NCBI GenBank assembly: GCA_903831635.1 | Contig: CAIKYN010000359.1 | Location: forward strand, 1-16,285 | DNA: 16,285 bases | From: an uncultured Spartobacteria bacterium | Lineage (GTDB): Bacteria > Verrucomicrobiota > Verrucomicrobiia > Chthoniobacterales > UBA6821 | Direction of reading: 5' to 3' | Shown here: positions 1 through 6,994 of the stretch, piece after piece | Numbering within the stretch: position 1 is the stretch's first letter | How the letters are laid out: each line of letters starts with the position of its first letter | Translations under genes and position numbers: made by a program | The notes under the pieces: generated by a model | Database searches by the model: none | Told to the model about the DNA's origin: nothing | Seen by the model: the letters and a program-made list of their open reading frames with translations, nothing else

Positions 1-1026
1 CGTCATCCCAAGAGGATTGTTTTTCCCGATGGCAATGATCCCCGCGTGGTCCGCGCGGCCCGAATCTTCAATGACCGGGGCCTCGGGGTGGCGATCCTCA
101 TCGGTAAACGTGACGAAATCGAGCAGGTCGCAGCAGCAAACACCGTCTCGCTGGAAAAGGTGGCGATCATCGATCCCGAGACCTCGTCGGAAATGCCCCG
201 CTTCCTCAAGATGGCTGCGATGCTCGAACGGTACAAGGGAATGGCCGAGGGGGACCTGCGCAACCTGCTCATTACTCCGAATTACTTTGCCTGCATGATG
301 TTGCAGCATGGGCTGGTGGATGGCCTGGTCGGAGGTGTGGGATCATACTCCTCCTCGCTCTTCCGTCCTTTATTGCAGCTCATCAAGCCACTGCCGCACG
401 CGCCTGTTATTTCAGGTGCGATGGTTGTGGAGATTCCACGCCATGAGTTTGGGGATGAAGGAGTCTTGTTCTTTGCTGACTGCGGCGTTGTGCCCGAACC
501 GACGGTCGACCAACTCGCCTCGATCGGTGTGCAGACGGGGCTTTTGGCGCGACAGGTTTTTGGAAAGACACCGCGTATCGCCTTCCTCAGCTTCTCGACG
601 CATGGAAGCTCTGCCCACCCCTCGGCAATCAAGATGGCTGCCGCCGCCGCACAGGCCAAGGAGCTAGCCGTGCGCATCGGAGGATCCGCCGGATTGGATT
701 ACCCCATGGAAATCGACGGGGAACTTCAAGGTGACACGGCGATTGTGCCAGCGGTGGCACAAATCAAGCTGCCCGACAGTCTGGTTGCGGGAAAAGCCAA
801 TGTCCTCATCTTTCCCGATCTGAATTCCGGTAATATCGCCGCCAAATTGGTCCAATACCTTTCCGGGGCCCGAGTCTACGGCCAGATCGTGACCGGACTC
901 TCCCGACCTGCTGCGGAGCTCTCCCGCGGAACCTTGAGCGAGGATATCGCCGCTGTAGCAGCCATCATAGGCCTGCAGGCCATCGAGTACCGCAAGCTCT
1001 ATCCCCTGGAGGGTTCCGGGCTATGA
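1..1026 (+). CDS. pta: phosphate acetyltransferase (PTA_PTB family), 5' end outside window
   Basis: This frame is open from base 1, so the gene begins upstream; the visible start reads RHPKRIVFPDGNDPR, which is the usual beginning of the family's catalytic domain, so probably only 10-30 residues are missing. Enzymes of this family transfer acetyl groups between CoA and phosphate (acetyl-CoA + Pi to acetyl phosphate + CoA) in the cytosol. Family features seen are LSFSTHGS, DGELQGDTAIVP, AGKANVLIFPDLNSGNIAAKL and ELSRGTLSEDI. The last keeps the Ser-Arg pair and the Asp seven residues after the Ser that are active-site residues in the Methanosarcina enzyme. The usual PVNDLSRG is PAAELSRG here, and GPILQGL is GQIVTGL, so substrate preference is less certain; a phosphate butyryltransferase or a malic-enzyme-linked PTA domain are the alternatives. 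No acetate kinase gene is adjacent. Its stop overlaps the mpl start (ATGA), suggesting coupled translation. Confidence 0.85.
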   Translation, partial: RHPKRIVFPDGNDPRVVRAARIFNDRGLGVAILIGKRDEIEQVAAANTVSLEKVAIIDPETSSEMPRFLKMAAMLERYKGMAEGDLRNLLITPNYFACMMLQHGLVDGLVGGVGSYSSSLFRPLLQLIKPLPHAPVISGAMVVEIPRHEFGDEGVLFFADCGVVPEPTVDQLASIGVQTGLLARQVFGKTPRIAFLSFSTHGSSAHPSAIKMAAAAAQAKELAVRIGGSAGLDYPMEIDGELQGDTAIVPAVAQIKLPDSLVAGKANVLIFPDLNSGNIAAKLVQYLSGARVYGQIVTGLSRPAAELSRGTLSEDIAAVAAIIGLQAIEYRKLYPLEGSGL

Positions 1027-2420
1027 GCGGCGCTTTACGCCGAGTCCACTTTATCGGCATCTGCGGGACAGCCATGGGAGCGGTGGCTGTCGGCATGAAG
1101 GAACAAGGATGGAAGGTGACGGGTTCTGATCATCAGGCCTATCCACCGATGAGCGACTTCCTCGCAACGCGTGGAATTGATGTGTGCGCTGGATTCCGGC
1201 CCGAAAACCTTCCCAAGGAAGAGGCGCTCATCGTGGTCGGCAACGCCATCTCCCGCGGCAATCCCGAGGTCGAGGCGGTCCTGAACCGCAAGCTGAACTA
1301 CGCCTCGCTACCCGAGGTGCTCAGGGCTCACTTCTTGCGTGGCCGACACAATATTGTGGTCACAGGAACCCATGGGAAGACCACTACAACATCGATCACG
1401 GCATGGATTCTGGAACATGCCGGAAAGAATCCCTCCTATCTGATCGGCGGGTTGCCCGCAAATCTAGGACAGGGTGCCTGCCTGCGTGATCCTGCGACGT
1501 CGCGGCACTTCGTCATCGAGGGCGATGAATATGACACAGCTTTTTTCGATAAGCGCTCGAAATTCCTGCATTATCTGCCCGAGCTCGTCGTGGTGAATAA
1601 TATCGAGTTCGACCATGCCGACATTTTCGAGAACTTGGAGGCGATCAAACTCAGCTTCCGCCGACTCCTCAATGTCGTCCCTTCTGAGGGAATGGTCTTG
1701 ATCAACGGAGATGATCCGAACTGCATCGATGTTGCACGGAACTGCCAGGCACCGATCGTCGAGGTGGGTTTCTCGGAAAATGCCGCGAACCGGATTCTTC
1801 ATCAGTGGCAGAAGAATGGGTGCAGCGGCTTCGAACTCTTCGGGGAGAAATTCGAGCTTCCGATGTCCGGGGAATTCAATATCCGCAATGCAGCAATGGC
1901 TGTCTCCGCAGCACACTTTTACGGGGTCCCTATCAAGTTAATCCAAGAGGCTCTTTTGGAATTTCGTGGCATCAAGAGGCGTCAGGAAGTACGGGGTGTG
2001 GTCGGCGGCATCACCATCATCGATGACTTCGGCCATCATCCCACGGCCATACGCCAGACCCTGGAAGGGCTCACTCATCAGTACGCGGGCTCCCGTCTTT
2101 GGGCGCTCTTTGAACCTCGTTCCAATACGACGCGACGTGCTATTTTTCAGGAAGAGTTCCCGAAGGCCTTTGCCGCCGCGCACGGTGTCGTTATTGGTGA
2201 GGTGAATCGTGCGGCCGATCTCAAGCCAGAGGAGCGTCTTGATGCTGAGCGCCTCGTCGCCGATTTGGAGCGGGCTGGCAAGCCCTCCTTTCATGAGCCC
2301 TCAGCGGATCTGATCATTGAGAAGCTCCGTCCGCAGTTGAATGAGGGTGATGTCCTGGTGGTTCTGAGCAACGGAGCCTTCGATGGCCTCCATGCGAAGC
2401 TGCTAAAGGCCTTGGCCTAG
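1023..2420 (+). CDS. mpl: UDP-N-acetylmuramate:L-Ala-gamma-D-Glu-meso-DAP ligase (Mpl)
   Basis: Mpl recycles peptidoglycan: it joins the salvaged tripeptide L-Ala-D-Glu-meso-DAP to UDP-MurNAc using ATP, in the cytosol. The 465-residue product is close to the usual length (about 450-460). It shows the Mur-ligase layout: an N-terminal UDP-binding segment (GICGTAMG, residues 12-19), the ATP-binding loop GTHGKTTT (115-122), an EGDEYDTAFFDKRSKF segment, NNIEFDHADIF, and the C-terminal DDFGHHPTAIRQTL and EPRSNTTRR motifs. The EYDTAFFDKRSKF and HHPTAI wording separates Mpl from MurC. The ATG overlaps the pta stop by four bases, and GGAGGG at 1008-1013 is one of the few good ribosome binding sites in the window. 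The gene implies a meso-DAP cell wall. The two carboxypeptidases further right act on the same polymer, but are not in this operon. Confidence 0.93.
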   Translation: MSGALRRVHFIGICGTAMGAVAVGMKEQGWKVTGSDHQAYPPMSDFLATRGIDVCAGFRPENLPKEEALIVVGNAISRGNPEVEAVLNRKLNYASLPEVLRAHFLRGRHNIVVTGTHGKTTTTSITAWILEHAGKNPSYLIGGLPANLGQGACLRDPATSRHFVIEGDEYDTAFFDKRSKFLHYLPELVVVNNIEFDHADIFENLEAIKLSFRRLLNVVPSEGMVLINGDDPNCIDVARNCQAPIVEVGFSENAANRILHQWQKNGCSGFELFGEKFELPMSGEFNIRNAAMAVSAAHFYGVPIKLIQEALLEFRGIKRRQEVRGVVGGITIIDDFGHHPTAIRQTLEGLTHQYAGSRLWALFEPRSNTTRRAIFQEEFPKAFAAAHGVVIGEVNRAADLKPEERLDAERLVADLERAGKPSFHEPSADLIIEKLRPQLNEGDVLVVLSNGAFDGLHAKLLKALA

Positions 2421-2436
2421 GTAGGGCGTTGTCGCC

Positions 2437-2715
2437 ATGTCTGGCTGCCGCCTCGAGATCAAGGCCATCCCCAATGCCCCACGGAACGAAGTCGTTGGTT
2501 GGCTGGGGACAGCATTGAAAGTCAAAGTTCACGCTCCGCCAGTGGAGGGGAAGGCCAACGAGGTACTCGGTGCTTTTTTGGCCGAAATCCTTTGCGTGCC
2601 GAAGCGGAGCATTCGCGTGGATCACGGGGCGACCGCTCGCAAAAAGCTCTTGCTGATCGATGAATTATCCCTTGAAGAGGTCTATTCCAAGCTGCCGCCA
2701 AGAAGCGGCGGTTAG
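2437..2715 (+). CDS. DUF167 / YggU family protein
   Basis: A 92-residue protein of the DUF167 (UPF0235, YggU) family, whose molecular role is not established. Seen directly are the N-terminal beta strand LEIKAIPNAPRNEVVGW, the central VKVHAPPVEGKANEVLGAFLAEIL segment, and the basic stretch KRSIRVDHGATARKKLLLI, which together are the family signature (typical length 90-110 residues). The ATG lies 16 bases after the mpl stop, so it is probably the last gene of a pta-mpl unit; only a weak AGG-type sequence precedes it. No signal peptide or membrane segment is visible. The family call is firm; no function is claimed. Confidence 0.85.
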   Translation: MSGCRLEIKAIPNAPRNEVVGWLGTALKVKVHAPPVEGKANEVLGAFLAEILCVPKRSIRVDHGATARKKLLLIDELSLEEVYSKLPPRSGG

Positions 2716-2745
2716 ACATGCGGTTTTTACAGTAGAGTGAGAAAA

Positions 2746-2761
2746 CCACAGGTTATTCACA
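2746..2761 (+). promoter_or_regulatory. DnaA-box-like site CCACAGGTTATTCACA
   Basis: TTATTCACA at 2753-2761 matches the DnaA box consensus TTATNCACA exactly. The nine bases ending in CCACA at 2750 form a weaker box 11 bases upstream in the same orientation, a spacing seen between neighbouring boxes in known origins. Binding is inferred. Confidence 0.5.
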
Positions 2762-2891
2762 GAGTCGCCTCTCTAGGTTTCATGAGGAGAAGGTTTGCGG
2801 AGCTTGATTTGATGGGATGTTACGGAATCGCCATGGGAAAAACGCTGATCAGGCCGTGATCAGAGAGTGTTCCACGACATTAAAGGGCGTT

Positions 2892-2934
2892 AGGATGCTT
2901 AAAGGCGGCATTTCGACTCTGCAACCAAGCATCT
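2892..2934 (+). other. stem-loop in the queF leader region
   Basis: GATGCTT (2893-2899) pairs with AAGCATC (2927-2933), with a possible G-U pair extending it outward. Inside, GG/CC and GCA/TGC can continue the helix with small internal loops, leaving a loop of about nine bases. It does not match the preQ1 class I sequence pattern. It lies about 145 bases before the queF start, so it could be a leader structure, part of the DnaA-site region, or chance. Confidence 0.3.
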
Positions 2935-2971
2935 GTTCCACGCTTCTTCAAGGGAGGAAGGATGGCTCTGC

Positions 2972-2987
2972 CCACAACTTATTCACA
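2972..2987 (+). promoter_or_regulatory. DnaA-box-like site CCACAACTTATTCACA
   Basis: The second exact TTATNCACA match, TTATTCACA at 2979-2987, sits in the same orientation as the first and again has CCACA two bases upstream. The two 16-base sites are 226 bases apart. Repetition of the whole arrangement argues against a chance match; DnaA binding itself is inferred. Confidence 0.5.
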
Positions 2988-3077
2988 AAACATCCCCAGA
3001 GGTGGAGATCAGGGCTGGTAACCCCTGCTGAAGACTTCTGGCTTGGCGGACGAAGCTTGCTGGGAAAGCATCGTTCC

Positions 3078-3527
3078 ATGGCCAAGCAACGATCCAAACC
3101 TCAGTCAGACACCCAGAACCTCACCCTGCTGGGCGGCGGTCCTCTCCCGCAACTCTCCTCTCCTGAGGAGGCGGTTCTGGAAACCTTTGAAAGCCCCTCC
3201 AAGCGTGATTACGAGGTGACGTTTTCCACCAATGAATTTACCTCCCATTGTCCCGTGACCGGCCAGCCCGACTTCGCCGAGATCGTGATCCGTTACACAC
3301 CCGATCGTCGGTGCATCGAGAGCAAATCACTCAAGCAGTACCTCGGGGCATACCGCAACCAAGCCGTCTTCGCTGAAGGAATCACCAACAGGATTCTGGA
3401 CGATGTCGTTAGGGCGATCTCGCCCCGAAGGGCCTTGGTGATCGGCGACTTCTCCCCACGCGGCGGTATCGGCATCCGGGTGGAAGCAATCTACGACGGC
3501 TCGAAAGCTAAGAAAAAGAGCCGGTGA
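3078..3527 (+). CDS. queF: NADPH-dependent 7-cyano-7-deazaguanine reductase (QueF, short form)
   Basis: QueF reduces the nitrile preQ0 to the amine preQ1 with two NADPH, a cytosolic step of queuosine synthesis. The ATG at 3078 gives 149 residues, typical for the single-domain QueF; it is preferred over upstream in-frame starts because those add 87 unrelated residues. Visible are the thioimide-forming Cys58 in TSHCPVTGQPD, the general-acid Asp65 seven residues later, and ESKSLKQYLGAYRNQAVF, the QueF signature. Glu100 matches Glu97 of the Bacillus enzyme, but the preceding residue, His96 in Bacillus, is Ala99 here (same 41-residue distance from the Cys). The TGA stop overlaps the queC GTG start, so the two are probably translated together. 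The family assignment is firm; full activity is less certain because of the missing His. Confidence 0.92.
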   Translation: MAKQRSKPQSDTQNLTLLGGGPLPQLSSPEEAVLETFESPSKRDYEVTFSTNEFTSHCPVTGQPDFAEIVIRYTPDRRCIESKSLKQYLGAYRNQAVFAEGITNRILDDVVRAISPRRALVIGDFSPRGGIGIRVEAIYDGSKAKKKSR

Positions 3528-4207
3528 AAGTCGTCGTCCTGCTGAGCGGTGGGCTGGATTCCGTCACGGCCCTGCATGATGCTTCCCGCTCGCATGAGGT
3601 GGTCGCCGCGCTCAGTTTTGACTATGGGGCCAAGCACCACGCCAAGGAGCTCCCGATGGCGGCTTGGCAGTGCAATTTGCTTGGCGTCCCTCACAACATC
3701 GCACCGCTTGGATTTGTTGAAGCCGAGTTCCGGTCTGATCTCCTGAGTAGCGGTGGTGCTATTCCGGACGGCCACTACGAGGAGCAATCGATGAAGAGTA
3801 CGGTCGTTCCCTTCCGCAATGGGATCATGCTTTCGATCGCCGCAGGATTTGCCGAGAGCAAGGGGGCGGAGGCGGTCGTGATAGCGGCTCACTCCGGAGA
3901 CCATGCGATCTATCCCGACTGCCGCGAGTCGTTCATGGAGCCGATGGCCCGCGCCATCCGTGAGGGAACCTATGCACAGATCGAACTGCTCCGGCCATTT
4001 ATCACTATGCATAAGGCCGGAATCGTTCGTCGTGGCGTTGAGCTGGGGATTGATTTCTCGCAGACCTGGTCTTGTTACAAGGGTAGCGAGGTTCATTGCG
4101 GCACCTGTGGCACGTGCGTGGAACGCCGCGAAGCTTTTCTCATGGCAGGCGTAGCCGATCCCACCGTCTATACCTCGACTGGACCGCTGCCGCCCAAGCC
4201 GCAATGA
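3524..4207 (+). CDS. queC: 7-cyano-7-deazaguanine (preQ0) synthase QueC
   Basis: QueC converts 7-carboxy-7-deazaguanine to preQ0 using ATP and ammonia. The 227-residue protein has the PP-loop ATP-binding motif SGGLDS at residues 8-13, the SFDYGAKHHAKE segment, VPFRNGIMLSIAAGFAE, the HSGDHAIYPDCR motif, and a C-terminal zinc site of Cys184, Cys192, Cys195 and Cys198 (HCGTCGTC). All expected catalytic and metal residues are present. The start is GTG, overlapping the queF stop as GTGA; this start places the PP-loop a few residues from the N-terminus, as usual in the family. The stop overlaps the queE ATG, so queF-queC-queE form a tightly coupled operon. The preQ0 made here is the substrate of the QueF encoded just upstream. 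Confidence 0.95.
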   Translation: MKVVVLLSGGLDSVTALHDASRSHEVVAALSFDYGAKHHAKELPMAAWQCNLLGVPHNIAPLGFVEAEFRSDLLSSGGAIPDGHYEEQSMKSTVVPFRNGIMLSIAAGFAESKGAEAVVIAAHSGDHAIYPDCRESFMEPMARAIREGTYAQIELLRPFITMHKAGIVRRGVELGIDFSQTWSCYKGSEVHCGTCGTCVERREAFLMAGVADPTVYTSTGPLPPKPQ

Positions 4208-4914
4208 GGATTTCCGAGATCTTCCACTCGATCCAGGGGGAGGGACTACTGCTGGGCGTTCCCTCCGTCTTTGTGCGCACCTCGGGTTGTAATCTGCGCT
4301 GTCGCTGGTGTGATACTCCATACGCTTCATGGAAGCCCGAGGGTGAGGAGATGAGCTTGGAAGAGATCCTATGCCGAATCCGCGGCTATGACTGTAGACA
4401 TGTCGTGCTCACAGGTGGGGAGCCGATGGTGGCTTCGGGCATCTGGGAGTTGGCGACTGCACTCCGTGCCGAGGGGAAGCATATCACGATTGAAACCGCC
4501 GCGACGGTCTCGCCACAGATCGATGGAATGGCGATCCCTTTTGATCTTGGATCCTTGAGTCCAAAGCTTGCAAACTCGACGCCTGATGCGGACGTCGCGG
4601 GTCCTTGGCGAGAGCGCCATGAGAAGACGCGGTTGAGGCCGGAAGTAATTCGTCAGTGGATGGAGGCCGGCCCCTGCCAGCTGAAGTTCGTGGTTTCCGA
4701 AGTCGAGGATCTCACGGAAATCGAGGAATTACTCAACGAGGTGGGTGTCGTTGCTGGCTTCACCAGAGATCGCGTTCTTCTCATGCCCGAGGGAACCGAT
4801 GTGGAAACCCTGCGAGAGAGGGGCCCCTTGCTTGCCGAGATCTGTCTCGAGCATGGGTTCCGCTTTGCTCCGAGGATCCATATAGAACTGTTTGGTAACA
4901 CCCGAGGAACTTAG
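4204..4914 (+). CDS. queE: 7-carboxy-7-deazaguanine synthase QueE (radical SAM)
   Basis: QueE rearranges 6-carboxy-5,6,7,8-tetrahydropterin to 7-carboxy-7-deazaguanine, using S-adenosylmethionine and a [4Fe-4S] cluster. The product has 236 residues. Near the N-terminus come SIQGEG and then the radical-SAM triad Cys29, Cys33, Cys36 in CNLRCRWCDT; TGGEP (residues 70-74) is the SAM-contacting motif. The CxxxCxxC spacing is canonical. The ATG at 4204 overlaps the queC stop (ATGA) and starts just before the conserved ISEIFHSIQGEG, so the in-frame extension to 4096 inside queC is rejected. QueE needs the product of QueD, whose gene is absent from this window, so queD must lie elsewhere or be replaced by another enzyme. 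Confidence 0.94.
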   Translation: MRISEIFHSIQGEGLLLGVPSVFVRTSGCNLRCRWCDTPYASWKPEGEEMSLEEILCRIRGYDCRHVVLTGGEPMVASGIWELATALRAEGKHITIETAATVSPQIDGMAIPFDLGSLSPKLANSTPDADVAGPWRERHEKTRLRPEVIRQWMEAGPCQLKFVVSEVEDLTEIEELLNEVGVVAGFTRDRVLLMPEGTDVETLRERGPLLAEICLEHGFRFAPRIHIELFGNTRGT

Positions 4915-4968
4915 GTTTCCGACTCACAACGAGGTTTGAAAATCTCTCTGACCTGCTACTGTCACTAC

Positions 4969-5886
4969 ATGCAAGTCCTTCGACTGATTCTCCTGACTGC
5001 CATGATGGCTGGAGTTCTCCATGCTGAGAGCTCGATTATTGTCGACAACCAGACGGGCCGGGTTCTTGAGGGCGTCGGCCAGAATCAAAAACTTCCGATC
5101 GCTAGCCTGACCAAGCTGGCGCTTGCGATGGTGACCATCGACTGGTCGCAGATCAAGGGAGGCAATCTCGACGAAACCGCCACTGTACCTGAGCAGGCAA
5201 TTACTTCCACAGGGGGCATCAATCCCCTCGCCCTTCAGGCCGGGGACGTCCTGACGCTCCGCGATCTACTCTACTCGTGCCTGCTGGCCTCAGATAATGT
5301 GGCAGCAGTGACGCTGGCCCATCATCTCGGGCGGATCCTGCCGAATGCTACCGGACTTGATCCCGTGGGTAACACCGTTGCCAACATGAATGCCCTCGCT
5401 CGTCAGCTTGGGATGCGGCACACGCTTTTCTTGAACCCCCACGGTCTCGATACCCCCGAGGGGCAGGCCCGTCCTTATTCTAGCGCCGCCGACCTGGCTC
5501 GACTTACGCGCTATGGCTATTCCAAATCGGGACTCCAGTTCTATGTCTCCCAGACTACCCGCGAGATCCATATTCAGCGGGGCCTGGCGAATCTGGCCTT
5601 TCAGATCACGAACACCAACAAGCTGCTTGGCACCGATCATATTGACGGAGTGAAGACCGGACGCACCTCCAGCGCGGGTGACTGCATTATCCTGACATCC
5701 GAGCACACGCCCGATGTCGTTCATCAGGGCGATACCGTCCTGACGACTCCTCGTCGCATCATCGTCGTTCTCCTCGGCGGAATGAATCGTGAGCAAGAGG
5801 GCCTGGGCCTGATCCAGCATGGCTGGGCCATCTACAATGACTGGGCCGCCAAAGGGCGCCCCACCAAGGTTTCCAACTGCCTGTAA
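4969..5886 (+). CDS. secreted D-alanyl-D-alanine carboxypeptidase (peptidase S11, PBP5-like)
   Basis: S11 enzymes remove the terminal D-Ala from peptidoglycan pentapeptides in the periplasm. The 305-residue protein begins with a signal peptide (MQVLRLILLTAMMAGVLHA, likely cut before Glu20). It has the three penicillin-binding motifs: SLTK (Ser46 nucleophile, Lys49), SDN (108-110) and KTG (239-241). NPHGLDTPEG is the usual segment between the second and third. It lacks the long C-terminal PBP5 domain and amphipathic anchor, ending about 65 residues after KTG. An in-frame TTG at 4936 would add 11 residues ahead of the signal peptide; the ATG is preferred. No clear ribosome binding site is seen. 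It lies 54 bases after queE and 6 before the phosphofructokinase gene. A DacB-type endopeptidase role cannot be excluded. Confidence 0.88.
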   Translation: MQVLRLILLTAMMAGVLHAESSIIVDNQTGRVLEGVGQNQKLPIASLTKLALAMVTIDWSQIKGGNLDETATVPEQAITSTGGINPLALQAGDVLTLRDLLYSCLLASDNVAAVTLAHHLGRILPNATGLDPVGNTVANMNALARQLGMRHTLFLNPHGLDTPEGQARPYSSAADLARLTRYGYSKSGLQFYVSQTTREIHIQRGLANLAFQITNTNKLLGTDHIDGVKTGRTSSAGDCIILTSEHTPDVVHQGDTVLTTPRRIIVVLLGGMNREQEGLGLIQHGWAIYNDWAAKGRPTKVSNCL

Positions 5887-5892
5887 TCCCCG

Positions 5893-6975
5893 ATGTCCCC
5901 GAAACGCATCGGCGTCCTCACCAGCGGAGGAGATTGTCCCGGTCTGAATGCGGTCCTTCGAGGAGTCTATTGCGCCGCTAACGAAGTTGGCTGGGAGGTT
6001 CTCGGCTTCCGTGACGGCTTCGAGGGAATGCTCGTCGATGGGGGAGATACTATGATCCTGAATCGGGAGAATACCGCTGGAATCATGCAGGTGGGTGGAA
6101 CGATCCTCGGTACCACCAACAAGGGACATTTTACTTCCAAGGTTGCCGGGGGCGAGCGCTCGAGGATTCCCGAGGAGGTGATTGCTAAAGCCTCCAAGAC
6201 CTGCCGAGATCTCGATTTAACTGCCATTATCGCGATCGGTGGTGATGGCTCGATGAGTACAGCACTGCAGCTCTACCGTGCAGGCTTTCCAATGATCGGT
6301 GTGCCGAAGACGATCGACAATGATCTTGAGGCCACGGCCATGACCTTCGGATTTGATTCCGCCGTGGCGTGCGTGACCGACGCGCTCGATCGGCTCCATA
6401 CCACGGCAGCAAGTCACAAGCGTGCCATCATCGTCCAGGTGATGGGACGTCACGCCGGATGGATCGCGCTGTGGGGAGGCCTTGCAGGCGCCGCTGATGT
6501 CATTCTGATTCCTGAGATCCCCTTCTCGTTGGAAAAAGTCGCCGAGGTGGTGGAAAAACGCGATGCGGCGGGATTCAAAAGTACGATGATCGTCGTTGCC
6601 GAAGGGGCCCGTACGCATCATGGCCAGCAGTTCCGCAAGCAGTCTGCGAGTGGCGAGTGGAGGCTCGGTGGCATTGGTGAAATGCTTGCTCAGGAGGTTG
6701 AGGTGCGGAGTGGCAAGGAAACCCGCGTCTGCGTGCTTGGTCATTTGCAGCGTGGCGGTGATCCGACGACCCTGGACCGCATCCTTGGGATCCGCTTTGG
6801 TGTGAAGGCTGTGCAACTCGCCCTAGAGGGACGCTTCGGAACGATGGTGAGCTATCAGAACTACGAGGTGCTCGACGTGCCGATCGCTGATGCCGTGCAT
6901 CGGTTAAAAAAGGTTTCACCGGATTGTCAGTTCGTTGCGACAGCTCGTGCCGTGGGAATCAGTTTCGGGGACTAG
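5893..6975 (+). CDS. pfkA: 6-phosphofructokinase, ATP-type with Lys in the substrate loop
   Basis: Phosphorylates fructose 6-phosphate to fructose 1,6-bisphosphate in glycolysis. The protein has 360 residues, longer than E. coli PfkA (320) and like the actinobacterial/mixed group of PFKs. Motifs: LTSGGDCPGLNA near the N-terminus, GGDGS (116-120), PKTIDND (138-144, catalytic Asp142), MGRHAGWIA and the C-terminal LGHLQRGGDPTTLDR. Gly119 corresponds to E. coli Gly104, which goes with ATP use, whereas Lys139 corresponds to Gly124, and Lys is usual in pyrophosphate-dependent enzymes. The Gly/Lys combination occurs in ATP-dependent group III PFKs, so ATP is the likelier donor, but this is inferred. 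The ATG lies 6 bases after the carboxypeptidase stop, without a visible ribosome binding site. Confidence 0.93.
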   Translation: MSPKRIGVLTSGGDCPGLNAVLRGVYCAANEVGWEVLGFRDGFEGMLVDGGDTMILNRENTAGIMQVGGTILGTTNKGHFTSKVAGGERSRIPEEVIAKASKTCRDLDLTAIIAIGGDGSMSTALQLYRAGFPMIGVPKTIDNDLEATAMTFGFDSAVACVTDALDRLHTTAASHKRAIIVQVMGRHAGWIALWGGLAGAADVILIPEIPFSLEKVAEVVEKRDAAGFKSTMIVVAEGARTHHGQQFRKQSASGEWRLGGIGEMLAQEVEVRSGKETRVCVLGHLQRGGDPTTLDRILGIRFGVKAVQLALEGRFGTMVSYQNYEVLDVPIADAVHRLKKVSPDCQFVATARAVGISFGD

Positions 6976-6994
6976 GCTAATTAGACTTACCGAG

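Larger units (their letters stand above)
2716..3077. other. 362-base non-coding gap with DnaA-box-like sites
   Basis: The longest gap in the window, between the DUF167 gene and queF. The queF frame stays open back to 2817, but the extra residues look like no protein family and QueF proteins normally start where the 3078 ATG lies. The gap holds two perfect matches to the DnaA box TTATNCACA, each preceded by CCACA two bases upstream, two copies of TGTTCCACG (2868-2876 and 2934-2942), three GATC sites and a stem-loop at 2892-2934. I see no obvious AT-rich unwinding stretch, and neither dnaA nor dnaN is near. It may serve as queF leader, DnaA-binding cluster or replication origin; the sequence alone does not decide. 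Confidence 0.6.

Noticed and set aside
2817..3077. In-frame 87-residue N-terminal extension of QueF
   Set aside because: Its sequence has no resemblance to a domain, the region holds DnaA-like sites, and QueF of this type normally starts near the 3078 ATG.
2716..3077. preQ1 riboswitch before queF
   Set aside because: I looked for the class I core (a short stem with an A-rich tail) just upstream of the start and found none; other classes cannot be judged by eye.
3491..4330. 279-codon open frame on the minus strand
   Set aside because: It lies opposite queC and the start of queE, which have full catalytic motifs; the antisense product has no recognisable pattern.
5290..6129. 279-codon open frame on the minus strand
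   Set aside because: It spans the opposite strand of two well-supported genes (carboxypeptidase and phosphofructokinase) and is explained by codon bias.
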